NCBI RefSeq assembly: GCF_016613475.2
Contig: NZ_CP071517.1
Coordinates: forward strand, 1,984,001-2,048,000
Direction: 5' to 3'
DNA: 64,000 bases
DNA from: Lysobacter arenosi
GTDB taxonomy: Bacteria; Pseudomonadota; Gammaproteobacteria; Xanthomonadales; Xanthomonadaceae
The translations under genes were made by a program, and so were the position numbers. Every line of letters starts with the position of its first letter. Within the stretch, counting starts at the first letter, position 1. The notes under the pieces are model-generated. The model saw only the letters and a list, made by a program, of their open reading frames with translations. It made no database searches and was not told where the DNA came from. Shown here piece after piece: positions 30,592-40,558 of the stretch.

Positions 30592-33500
30592 TCAGCGGCG
30601 CAGCTGCGACAGCCGCTGCGCAAGCTTCTTTGGCGACACGCCGCCGCGCGCGCCCAGTTCCTGGGCGAACAGCGACACGCGCAGCTCCTCCAGGTCCCAG
30701 CGCAGCGCCTGCCACTCGGGCTGGTCGCCCGCGCCCTCTTCCACGGCCCTGGCCAGCGCGTCGGCAAACGGCTTGATCTCGAGCATCCGCGCCTGGTCGC
30801 GGACCGGATCGCGCAACGCGCGTTCACCACGCAGGGCCAACGCCTTCAGGTAGCGCGGATATTCGCGCAATGCCTGCGCTGGAACGTTGCGCAGGAAGCC
30901 CGGCGGCGTCAACGACGCCAGGTGCGCGCGCATGTCGTCGAGGTTGCCGCTGGCCCAGCCCATCAGCGGCGACTCCAGCTTGGCGCGTGCTTCGGCGACG
31001 GCGCCCAGGATGGTCTCGGCCTGGCGCAGGCGTTCCATCGCGTCGGCGAACAGTTGCTTTGCGATGGCATCGCGGCGCGCGGCGAATGCGCCGGAATCGC
31101 GGATGTCGAATAGCCCTGCGCCCGCACCATCGGCGGCCAGCGAGGCAAACGCGCCGTCGACCAGATCCAGGCGCAGACGATCGCCTTCCTTCAGGCCATC
31201 GTTACGCGGTGCCGCCGACTCGATGGCGGCGTACAACAATCCGGTTTTCGGCGTGACCGGCAATTGCTTGCGCGCCTGCTTGAGCTTGTCGGCCAGTGCG
31301 ATCGCCAACAGCCTGCGCACACCACGCGGGTGCTCACGCCTGGCCACTTCGGCTTCGGCATGCACGCGCAGCGACACGCTCTCGCCATCGTCATGCAACG
31401 CCGGGTACGCGGGGACACCGCCCGCGCCTGCCACCGAGACCGGGATCGGCGAATCGGGGAACGTCGTCAGGCCCTGCTGCGCCAGGCCGTCGGCGGCGCG
31501 GGCCGCGAAGGCCGCGGCCGCGCGTTCGCCGAAACGGCGACGAAGGTCGTCGAGGTCGCGCGATTCGGCCAGGACGTTGCGACTCTCGCCCTTGCCGCCG
31601 CCTTCGATCAGCTGCAGGTTCATGCGCAGGTGCGGCTCAAGCGCCGCCTCATCGAAGTCGAGTGCCACAACCGCGACGCCACCGAGCTTCGACAGGAAAC
31701 GCGACAGCTCACCGGTGATGCTGTCGGCGCTGGCCTGCGGATGCGCCTCGAAAAACGCCCGGGCGAAATCCGGCGCCGGCACGAAGTTGCGGCGCAGGGT
31801 CTTGGGCAGTGACTTGATCAGCGCCGCCGCCTTGTCGGCGACGAAGCCCGGCGCCAGCCAGGACAAGCGCACCGGATCGAGCGCGTTGAGCAGGTGCAGC
31901 GGCACGGCGAGTGTCATGCCATCGTCGCTGGCACCGGGTTCGAACCGGTACTTCACCGCCAGTCGCGCATTGCCAAGCGCCAGGTACGGCGGGAAGCGCT
32001 GCGCGTCGCTTTCGTCGACCACCATCAGGTCGGCCAACGACCATTCCAGCGCGGCCTTCTCCGCTGGCGGCAGCTTGCCGTACCAGGCATCGAGCGCCTG
32101 CGCGTTGTGCACGTGCGACGGCAGGCGGTCGAGGTACCACTGCGCCATCCATTCTTCTTCGACGACCAGGCCACTGCGGCGCTGCTTGGCTTCCTCGTCG
32201 CGGGCCTTGGCCAGCGTGGCCAGGTTGCGCGCCAGGAACGCACTGCGGGTATTGATCTCGCCGGTGACCAGCGCGTCGCGGGCGAAGATGACGCGGCTCT
32301 CTTCCGGGAACAGCGCGCCATAGTGCACCGGCCGCTTGGGCGCCAGCACCAGGCCGAACAGGCTGATCTGCTCGCTGCCGACCACGCGACCCTGCGATCG
32401 CGCCCAGCGCGGATCGTGCTGGCGACGCGCCAGCAGATGCGGCAGCTCGGCAATGACCCAATCCGGCTCGATCCCGGCGTTGGTCAGCGACCACACGCGC
32501 TCGGTGTCGAGCAGCGTCGCCGACAACACCCACGGCGGCGGCTTCTTCGCCAGCGGCGAACCGGGGAACAACTGGAACTTGCGACCGCGCGGGCCGTCGT
32601 ACTGGCCACGCTCGCTGCGGAAGCCGATCTGCGTCGGCAGGCCGGCCAACAGCGCACGGTGCAGCGTCGTGTACACCGCCTGGTCGAACTCGCCGGCACG
32701 CGGCTCGCTGTTCCAGTCCAGCTCATCGCCCATCAGCCTGAGTTGGCGGTGCAGCTCGCGCCACTCGCGCATGCGCAGGAAGCCGACGAAGTGCTTCTCG
32801 CACCAGCCACGCAACTTCGACTGGGTGAGTTCTTCGTGCGCCGACTGGTAGGCCTCCCACAACTTGAGGATGCCGACGAACTCCGACTTGGGATCGGCGA
32901 ACTGGGCATGGGCATTGTCGGCAGCGGCGCGCTGGTCGGCCGGGCGCTCGCGCGGGTCCTGGATGCCCAGGAACGAGGCGATCACCAGCATCTCGCGCAG
33001 CACGCCGTGCTGGTTGGCGGCGACCAGCATGCGCGCCAGCTTCACGTCGACCGGCAGGCGCGACATCAGCTTGCCGGTGGGCGTGAGCTTGCGTGACTCG
33101 TCGACCGCGCCCAGCTCGCCCAGTTGCTGCCAGCCGTCGGCGACCGCGCGCGGATCCGGCGGCTCCAGGAACGGGAAATCCTCGATGTTGCCCAGCCCCA
33201 GCGACAACATCCGCAGGATCACGCCGGCCAGCGCGGCACGACGGATTTCCGGATCGGTGTAGCGCGCCCGCGACAGGAAGTCGGCTTCGGAGTACAGGCG
33301 ATAGCAGGTGCCTTCGCTGATGCGTCCGCAGCGGCCCTTGCGCTGGTCGGCACTGGCCTGGCTGATCGGCTCGATGTGCAACCGGTCGAGCTTGCCGCGC
33401 GGGCTGTAGCGCTTGACGCGGGCCAGGCCGGGATCGACGACGTAGCGGATGCGCGGCACCGTCAGCGAAGTTTCGGCGACGTTGGTGGCCAGCACGATCC

Positions 33501-34575
33501 GACGCTTGGGACCGGGATTGAAGACGCGATCCTGGTCGCGCACCGACAACCGCGCATACAGCGGCAGCACTTCGGTTTCGCGGTACTTGCGGCGCTCCAG
33601 TGCCTGGTGGGCGTCGCGGATCTCGCGCTCGCCGGACAGGAAGATCAGCACGTCGCCGCGCGGATCCTCGCGGGTGATTTCATCGCAGGCGGCGACGATG
33701 CCGTCGTTGACGCTGCGGTCGCGGCTGCCCCCGTCGCGCCCCTGCTCGCCGTCGTCCTCGCCTTCGCCGAGCGGGCGGTAGCGCACCGACACCGGATAGC
33801 CGCGGCCTTCGACATTGACCACCGGCGCATCGCCGAAATGCTGGGCGAAGCGCTCGGTGTCGATCGTCGCCGAGGTGACGATGACCTTCAGGTCCGGGCG
33901 ACGCTGCAGCAGCTGCTTGAGGTAGCCCAGCAGGAAGTCGATGTTGAGGCTGCGCTCGTGCGCCTCGTCGATTAGGATGGTGTCGTAGCGCGACAGCCAG
34001 CGATCGGACTGGATCTCGGCCAGCAGGATGCCGTCGGTCATGAACTTGACCGCGGTCTGCTCACCGACATTTTCGGTGAAGCGCACCTGGTAACCGACCG
34101 CGCCACCGAGCTGGGTCTGCAGCTCCTCGGCCACGCGCCGCGCCACGGCGCGCGCGGCGATCCGGCGCGGCTGGGTGCAGCCGATCATGCCGGCGGCACC
34201 ACGCCCGGCCGCCAGGCACAGCTTCGGCAACTGGGTGGTCTTTCCCGAGCCGGTCTCGCCGGCGATGACGATCACCTGGTGTTTGCGGATCAGCTCGACG
34301 ATGCGTTCGGCTTCGGCCGCGATCGGCAAGGACGGATCGACCGGCGCCTGCGGCAGCGCCGCGGCCCGTGCCTGGCGCTGCGCGACCGATGCGCTCAGCG
34401 CCTGGGCAAAGGCCTCGCGTGCGCGTTCGTCCGCCGGCTTCCCGCTCCAGCGCGACCACAACCCTTGCAGTCGCCCACGGTCGCGACTCAGCGCACCATC
34501 GATGGCGCGCCGGGCCTGGCGTAACGCGTTACTGACATCGGGCTGTCTAGACTGCGCCGGGTCCATTGATTTCAT
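30592..34575 (-). CDS. hrpA: ATP-dependent RNA helicase HrpA
   Basis: This DEAH-box helicase of 1327 residues is close to the length of E. coli HrpA (about 1300). Walker A is IAGETGSGKTTQLPKLCL and the DEAH motif is LIDEAHERSLNIDFLLGYL. Motifs V/VI appear as ATNVAETSLTVPRIRYVVD and QRKGRCGRISEGTCYRLY. The helicase-associated, OB and long C-terminal DUF3418 regions follow. HrpA resolves stalled ribosomes or remodels mRNA. The ATG at 34575 or the one at 34566 could be used. It is divergent from dps. Confidence 0.95.
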   Translation of the reverse strand: MKSMDPAQSRQPDVSNALRQARRAIDGALSRDRGRLQGLWSRWSGKPADERAREAFAQALSASVAQRQARAAALPQAPVDPSLPIAAEAERIVELIRKHQVIVIAGETGSGKTTQLPKLCLAAGRGAAGMIGCTQPRRIAARAVARRVAEELQTQLGGAVGYQVRFTENVGEQTAVKFMTDGILLAEIQSDRWLSRYDTILIDEAHERSLNIDFLLGYLKQLLQRRPDLKVIVTSATIDTERFAQHFGDAPVVNVEGRGYPVSVRYRPLGEGEDDGEQGRDGGSRDRSVNDGIVAACDEITREDPRGDVLIFLSGEREIRDAHQALERRKYRETEVLPLYARLSVRDQDRVFNPGPKRRIVLATNVAETSLTVPRIRYVVDPGLARVKRYSPRGKLDRLHIEPISQASADQRKGRCGRISEGTCYRLYSEADFLSRARYTDPEIRRAALAGVILRMLSLGLGNIEDFPFLEPPDPRAVADGWQQLGELGAVDESRKLTPTGKLMSRLPVDVKLARMLVAANQHGVLREMLVIASFLGIQDPRERPADQRAAADNAHAQFADPKSEFVGILKLWEAYQSAHEELTQSKLRGWCEKHFVGFLRMREWRELHRQLRLMGDELDWNSEPRAGEFDQAVYTTLHRALLAGLPTQIGFRSERGQYDGPRGRKFQLFPGSPLAKKPPPWVLSATLLDTERVWSLTNAGIEPDWVIAELPHLLARRQHDPRWARSQGRVVGSEQISLFGLVLAPKRPVHYGALFPEESRVIFARDALVTGEINTRSAFLARNLATLAKARDEEAKQRRSGLVVEEEWMAQWYLDRLPSHVHNAQALDAWYGKLPPAEKAALEWSLADLMVVDESDAQRFPPYLALGNARLAVKYRFEPGASDDGMTLAVPLHLLNALDPVRLSWLAPGFVADKAAALIKSLPKTLRRNFVPAPDFARAFFEAHPQASADSITGELSRFLSKLGGVAVVALDFDEAALEPHLRMNLQLIEGGGKGESRNVLAESRDLDDLRRRFGERAAAAFAARAADGLAQQGLTTFPDSPIPVSVAGAGGVPAYPALHDDGESVSLRVHAEAEVARREHPRGVRRLLAIALADKLKQARKQLPVTPKTGLLYAAIESAAPRNDGLKEGDRLRLDLVDGAFASLAADGAGAGLFDIRDSGAFAARRDAIAKQLFADAMERLRQAETILGAVAEARAKLESPLMGWASGNLDDMRAHLASLTPPGFLRNVPAQALREYPRYLKALALRGERALRDPVRDQARMLEIKPFADALARAVEEGAGDQPEWQALRWDLEELRVSLFAQELGARGGVSPKKLAQRLSQLRR

Positions 34576-34661
34576 CGATCAAACTGCAAGCCAAAAACCA
34601 ACCACATTGCGATCGGCAGCGCTTATTGTCGCCCGCAAACCTCAGCGCAGGGAGAAAAACA

Positions 34662-35207
34662 GTGGCTAAACAGAAATCCGCCAAGTCCAGGACCCCCTCC
34701 AAGGACTCGGCCAAGACCGTGGCAAGCCCCTCGGCCATCGATATCGGGATCAGCGCGGGCGATCGCAAGAAGATTGCCGAGGGCCTGTCGCGCTTCCTCT
34801 CCGACAGCTTCACGCTGTACCTGAAGACCCACAATTTCCACTGGAACATCACCGGGCCGATGTTCAACAGCCTGCACCTGATGTTCGAGGGCCAGTACAC
34901 CGAGCAGTGGAACGCGCTGGACGAGACCGCCGAGCGCATCCGCGCCCTGGGCTTCAACGCCCCCGGTTCGTACGCCGAATTCATCCGCCTGAGCTCGATT
35001 CCCGAGGAGCCGGGCCTGACCGAGTCGCTGGACTGGCGCGAGATGGTCCGCCAGCTCACCGTCGGCAATGAAGCCGTGGCCCGCACCGCGCGCAAGGTGC
35101 TCAAGCTGGCCGATGACGCCGGCGACGACCCGACGGTCGACCTGATGACCCAGCGCCTGCAGACCCACGAGAAGTACGCCTGGATGCTGCGCTCGCTGCT
35201 CGAATGA
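34662..35207 (+). CDS. dps: Dps-family DNA-binding ferritin-like protein
   Basis: This protein of 181 residues has a Lys/Ser/Ala-rich N-terminal tail (MAKQKSAKSRTPSKDSAK) suited to DNA binding, then the Dps four-helix bundle. The inter-subunit ferroxidase residues are present: His in YLKTHNFHWNITGP and the Asp/Glu pair in LDETAERIRALG. The start is GTG at 34662, with AGGGAG seven bases upstream; the open frame from 34566 runs through the intergenic region and is not used. Dps protects DNA and stores iron under oxidative and starvation stress. It is followed by a strong terminator. Confidence 0.93.
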   Translation: MAKQKSAKSRTPSKDSAKTVASPSAIDIGISAGDRKKIAEGLSRFLSDSFTLYLKTHNFHWNITGPMFNSLHLMFEGQYTEQWNALDETAERIRALGFNAPGSYAEFIRLSSIPEEPGLTESLDWREMVRQLTVGNEAVARTARKVLKLADDAGDDPTVDLMTQRLQTHEKYAWMLRSLLE

Positions 35208-35217
35208 CCCCTCCTGG

Positions 35218-35243
35218 CCCCTCTTCCGCGTGCGGAAGAGGGG
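35218..35243 (+). terminator. Rho-independent-type terminator after dps
   Basis: CCCCTCTTCCGC and GCGGAAGAGGGG form a perfect twelve-base-pair stem with a GT loop, eleven bases after the dps stop, followed by TTCT. The T-run is short, but the stem is very stable. Confidence 0.75.
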
Positions 35244-35285
35244 TTCTCCGACTGGCCGCCCTCCCGCGCCCGCTAAACTAGGCGC

Positions 35286-37100
<1,815 letters not shown>

Positions 37101-37163
37101 CGGCAACGCCGGCCCCACGCGCGCCGGCGTATAACCGCTCCACATCCCCATTGCGGAGGAACC

Positions 37164-37601
37164 ATGGACGATTCGATCGTCGGCGGCTGCCTGTGCGGCG
37201 CCGTCCGCTACCGCGCCAGCGCCGAGCCGTTGCGTGGCGTGATCTGCCACTGCCAGACGTGCCGGCGCCATTCCGGCGCACCGGCGCTGGCATTCGTCCA
37301 CTTCCCCGCCGAATCGTTCCAGTGGACCGGCGCGAAGCCGAGCTGGTTTCGTTCATCGCAGTTCGCGCAACGCGCGTTCTGCGCCATCTGCGGAAGCACG
37401 CTGGGCATGCGAGAGGACGTCCTGGCAGACCGCGTGCAGGTGTCTATCGGCAGTCTCGATGAGCCCGCGCGCGTGCACATCGACGACCACGTGTGGACGC
37501 AGTCGCGCTTGCCCTGGTTCGATACCCGCGACGAATTGCCGCGCTTTGCCACCAGCAGCAACGCCGTGCCGAGCCTGGCCGAGCAGCCGCCGGGCTCGTG
37601 A
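37164..37601 (+). CDS. GFA-family (glutathione-dependent formaldehyde-activating-like) zinc protein
   Basis: This small zinc-binding protein of 145 residues is in the GFA/CENP-V family. It starts GGCLCGAVRYRA, and its zinc cysteines are in CLCG, CHCQTCRRHSG and CAICGSTL. The first characterised member was linked to formaldehyde-glutathione adducts, but most members have no proven activity. GGAGGA precedes the ATG. It ends opposite aqpZ, with a shared hairpin terminator between them. Confidence 0.88.
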   Translation: MDDSIVGGCLCGAVRYRASAEPLRGVICHCQTCRRHSGAPALAFVHFPAESFQWTGAKPSWFRSSQFAQRAFCAICGSTLGMREDVLADRVQVSIGSLDEPARVHIDDHVWTQSRLPWFDTRDELPRFATSSNAVPSLAEQPPGS

Positions 37602-37608
37602 ACCGGAA

Positions 37609-37642
37609 GTCCCCACGCACGACGACGTGCGTGCGTGGGGAC
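37609..37642. terminator. Bidirectional terminator between GFA gene and aqpZ
   Basis: GTCCCCACGCAC pairs perfectly with GTGCGTGGGGAC around a ten-base loop, in the 48-base gap between two convergent genes. There is no long T-run, but the twelve-base-pair symmetric stem fits a terminator for both directions. Confidence 0.7.
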
Positions 37643-37649
37643 CCTGGCT

Positions 37650-38357
37650 TCAACTCTTGATACCGCGGTGGACGAGGCCGCCCAGCACGCCACCCGCGAT
37701 CGGAGCCAGCCAGAACAGCCACAGCTGGCTCATCGCGCCGCTGCCGGCAAACAGCGCCATGCCGGTCGAGCGCGCCGGGTTGACCGAGGTATTGGTCACC
37801 GGGATGCTGATCAGGTGGATCAGCGTCAGCGCCAGTCCGATCGCGATCGGAGCGAAGCCGGCCGGCGCGCGGCCGTCGGTGGCACCGAGGATCACGATCA
37901 GGAACATCGCCGTCAGCACCACTTCGCACAGCATCGCCGACGCCATGTCGAAGCCACCGGGCGAGAGTGCGCCATAACCATTGCTGGCGAATGCACCCGG
38001 CGCATTGAGATCGATCACCACTTGCGCGCTTCCAGTTGCGATGCGCTGGATGACCCAGGCGGCGGCAATCGCACCGAGCACCTGCACCACCGCATAGGGC
38101 AGCACATCGCGGGCCGGGAACCGTCCGGCCGCGAACAGGCCGACGCTGACCGCCGGGTTGAAGTGACCACCGGAGATGTGGCCCAGCGCATACGCGCCGG
38201 TCAATACCGTCAGACCGAACGCCAGCGACACACCGAGCAGTCCGATACCCAGCGGATTGCCGTCGCCGCCGAAATGGGCGGCGAGCACGGCGCTTCCGCA
38301 GCCCCCGAGCACCAGCCAGAACGTGCCGATGAACTCGGCGGACAATCGTTTGATCAT
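37650..38357 (-). CDS. aqpZ: Aquaporin Z
   Basis: This water channel of 235 residues has six membrane helices and the two NPA half-helices, [17 protein letters not shown] and [14 protein letters not shown]. The N-terminus [19 protein letters not shown] is typical of AqpZ. The ATG at 38357 is preceded by GGGAGA. The longer open frame adds a Cys/His/Ala-rich extension without similarity and is rejected. Confidence 0.95.
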   Translation of the reverse strand: MIKRLSAEFIGTFWLVLGGCGSAVLAAHFGGDGNPLGIGLLGVSLAFGLTVLTGAYALGHISGGHFNPAVSVGLFAAGRFPARDVLPYAVVQVLGAIAAAWVIQRIATGSAQVVIDLNAPGAFASNGYGALSPGGFDMASAMLCEVVLTAMFLIVILGATDGRAPAGFAPIAIGLALTLIHLISIPVTNTSVNPARSTGMALFAGSGAMSQLWLFWLAPIAGGVLGGLVHRGIKS

Positions 38358-38636
38358 GCAATCTCTCCCGGCGCTCGCGCCACTGGTGTTGTTGATGTGC
38401 ACAGGCATGCATGCGCAGGCATGCGCTGCGACCTGCAAGCGCAGGCGCGACAGCGTAGGTGGCGCGCCGGGCCTGTTTCCATCAGGCGATTCTCAAGTGC
38501 ATGCGCAACGTCAGTCGTCGTTCACCGGATCGGTGTGCCGACACGCGTATCGATTGAGGCAGTTCCTATGTGATCACGCCTGCTCGCTCGCCAGAATTGC
38601 GTCCACGCGTCACGCCCGGCGCGAGGGAAGGAACGC

Positions 38637-39038
38637 ATGAGCAACATGACGTACAAGGTGGCGATCGCCATCGTGGCACTGGCCACGGCATCGGCGATGA
38701 TCTTCGTTTGCAGTTTCGAGAACCGCACTCGCCGCTGCCTTGATGACCCCAGCCCCGGGGACATCTACTTGGCACGCATCAATGCGCTGCACGGGTCCAC
38801 CGAGGCGCCTGCGTTGTACGGACTGATGCGCGTGGAAGAAGTCTTCCCTGACCGGGTCATGGCGCATCCGGCCATGGACAGCTCTGCCAGCAAGCGCCGC
38901 GCCTACCGCGACCTGGAGAGCGCCGTCGCCAACGGGATCCGTTACGACATGAGCAAGGACATCGAGATCGCGCGCGACGACCTGGCCAGCCTGCACGCGC
39001 GCGGGATCATCGTGGTGGCGAAGAACCCGGGGACCTGA
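38637..39038 (+). CDS. Small membrane-anchored protein of unknown function
   Basis: This 133-residue protein has an N-terminal membrane helix or uncleaved signal at about 6-26 (YKVAIAIVALATASAMIFV) and a polar, presumably periplasmic, remainder. GGAAGGA precedes the ATG. I recognise no domain. The 279-base gap to the left, up to aqpZ, contains several GCATGC-rich repeats but no gene I can support. Confidence 0.6.
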   Translation: MSNMTYKVAIAIVALATASAMIFVCSFENRTRRCLDDPSPGDIYLARINALHGSTEAPALYGLMRVEEVFPDRVMAHPAMDSSASKRRAYRDLESAVANGIRYDMSKDIEIARDDLASLHARGIIVVAKNPGT

Positions 39039-39135
39039 TCGTCCGACCGGGCGCCGCGCACGTCCCTACTGGGCCCGATGTCGATTCACGCTGCCCTGGT
39101 TCGTCTCCCTGGTATCTGCCGTGGGAGATTTCCGC

Positions 39136-40374
39136 ATGAAAGGATCCAGCCCCGCCGCTCCTCAGGCCATGGACCGCAACTGGACGCTCGTCGCCGCCGG
39201 TGCGCTGCTGGGCTGCGTCGCGATCGGCACGATCTTCTCCCTGGCGGTGCTGCTGGCGCCGATGGGCGCTGCGACCGGCTGGTCGCGCGCCGGTCTGTCC
39301 AGCGCCATGACCCTGGCCTTCATCAGTGGCGCCTTCGGCAGCTTTGGCTGGGGCATGCTCAGCGACCGCTTCGGACCGAGGATCGTGGTTCTGGCCGGGT
39401 CGCTGTTGCTGGGCCTGTCATGCGTCCTGGCCAGTCTCGCCGGCAGCCTGCTGCAGTTCCAGCTTGCCTACGGCGTGTTGCTGGGCCTGGCGACGTCGAG
39501 CTTCTTCGCGCCGGTGATTGCCGCCACCGCGGCGTCCTTCGACCGGCATCGCAACCTCGCCATCTCGCTGGTATCGGCCGGCGTGGGCGTGGCGCCGATG
39601 ACGATGTCGCCGCTCGTGGCATGGCTGATCAGCCACTACGACTGGCGCGAGACGTTGTTGATCGTCGGCATCGTGGCATGGGCACTGACACTGCCGGCGG
39701 TGTGGTTCGTCCGCGCCGCACCCACCATCACGGGCCACGCAGTCGCCGCACCCACGCAGCAGATGACTGCCGCGCAGGCGCTGCGCTCGCGACCGTTCCT
39801 CGTGCTGGCACTGGCCTTCTTTGCCTGCTGTGCCGCGCATTCCGGCCCGATCTTCCACACTGTCAGCTATGCGGTCGGATGCGGTCTCAGCGTCACCGCC
39901 GCCGTCACCATCTACAGCATGGAAGGTGCGGCCGGCCTCGGCGGTCGCTTGCTGTGCGGCACCCTCGCCGATCGCATCGGCGCCAAGCCGGTGCTGGTGG
40001 TCGGGTTGCTGGTCCAGGCTTTCGCCGCGGTGACGTATCTCAAGGTCAGCCAGATCGACGGTTTCTACGCCGTGGCGATCGTCTTTGGCATGGCCTACGG
40101 CGGCACGATGCCGCTGTATGCATCGTTGGCGCGCGATGCATTCAGTCCCGCGATCCTCGGCACCGTACTGGGCGCGATGAACATGCTCTCCAGTCTCGGC
40201 ATGGCGACCGGCCCGCTGATGGGCGGCTGGCTGTTTGATCGCTTCGGCAGCTACACGTGGCTGTACGTCGGGTCGATGGCCGTGGGCCTGGCAGCGGCCG
40301 CGATCGCGATGCTGTTTCCGAACGCGCCGGCAGAACGCGACCGGGACGGCCTCAGGCCAGTGCTGCAGCAATGA
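39136..40374 (+). CDS. MFS transporter (oxalate/formate antiporter-like or related)
   Basis: This major facilitator of 412 residues has twelve predicted membrane helices. The loop-2 signature appears as GWGMLSDRFGPRIVVLAG and the second-half equivalent as LCGTLADRIGAKPVLVVG. GGGAG lies eight bases before the ATG at 39136, so that start is preferred to the GTG at 39121. The pattern of helix 1 (GCVAIGTIFSLAVLLAPMG) is like monocarboxylate or oxalate-type MFS carriers. Substrate is unknown. Confidence 0.82.
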   Translation: MKGSSPAAPQAMDRNWTLVAAGALLGCVAIGTIFSLAVLLAPMGAATGWSRAGLSSAMTLAFISGAFGSFGWGMLSDRFGPRIVVLAGSLLLGLSCVLASLAGSLLQFQLAYGVLLGLATSSFFAPVIAATAASFDRHRNLAISLVSAGVGVAPMTMSPLVAWLISHYDWRETLLIVGIVAWALTLPAVWFVRAAPTITGHAVAAPTQQMTAAQALRSRPFLVLALAFFACCAAHSGPIFHTVSYAVGCGLSVTAAVTIYSMEGAAGLGGRLLCGTLADRIGAKPVLVVGLLVQAFAAVTYLKVSQIDGFYAVAIVFGMAYGGTMPLYASLARDAFSPAILGTVLGAMNMLSSLGMATGPLMGGWLFDRFGSYTWLYVGSMAVGLAAAAIAMLFPNAPAERDRDGLRPVLQQ

Positions 40375-40399
40375 ATGTGAAGAAGAGAGGGGCCGCCAC

Positions 40400-40417
40400 G
40401 TTTCACGGCTGAAACGC
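40400..40417. terminator. Hairpin downstream of the MFS gene
   Basis: CGTTTCA and TGAAACG form a seven-base-pair stem with loop CGGC, 26 bases after the MFS stop. The T-run is missing, so termination activity is only possible. Confidence 0.4.
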
Positions 40418-40442
40418 TGGAGAAAACTGCGGTCGAGCGTGA

Positions 40443-40455
40443 TGTGAATTTCACA
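40443..40455. promoter_or_regulatory. Palindrome upstream of the autotransporter gene
   Basis: TGTGAATTTCACA is a perfect 13-base palindrome about 100 bases before the autotransporter start. It resembles a CRP/Clp-type half-site pair (TGTGA/TCACA), but the centre is three bases instead of six. A regulator-binding role is inference. Confidence 0.35.
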
Positions 40456-40558
40456 GTCACGCCACGCCACCAAGCCGATGCTTCGTCGTTGGGAAAGCGG
40501 TTTCGCCCTGCGCGATGTTCCCGACGTTGGCTCCCACTCGACTGGGGAGTGCGCATCG

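Noticed and set aside
34566..34661. Upstream extension of dps
   Set aside because: It overlaps the hrpA start and has no similarity; the GTG at 34662 has a perfect ribosome-binding site and family-like length.
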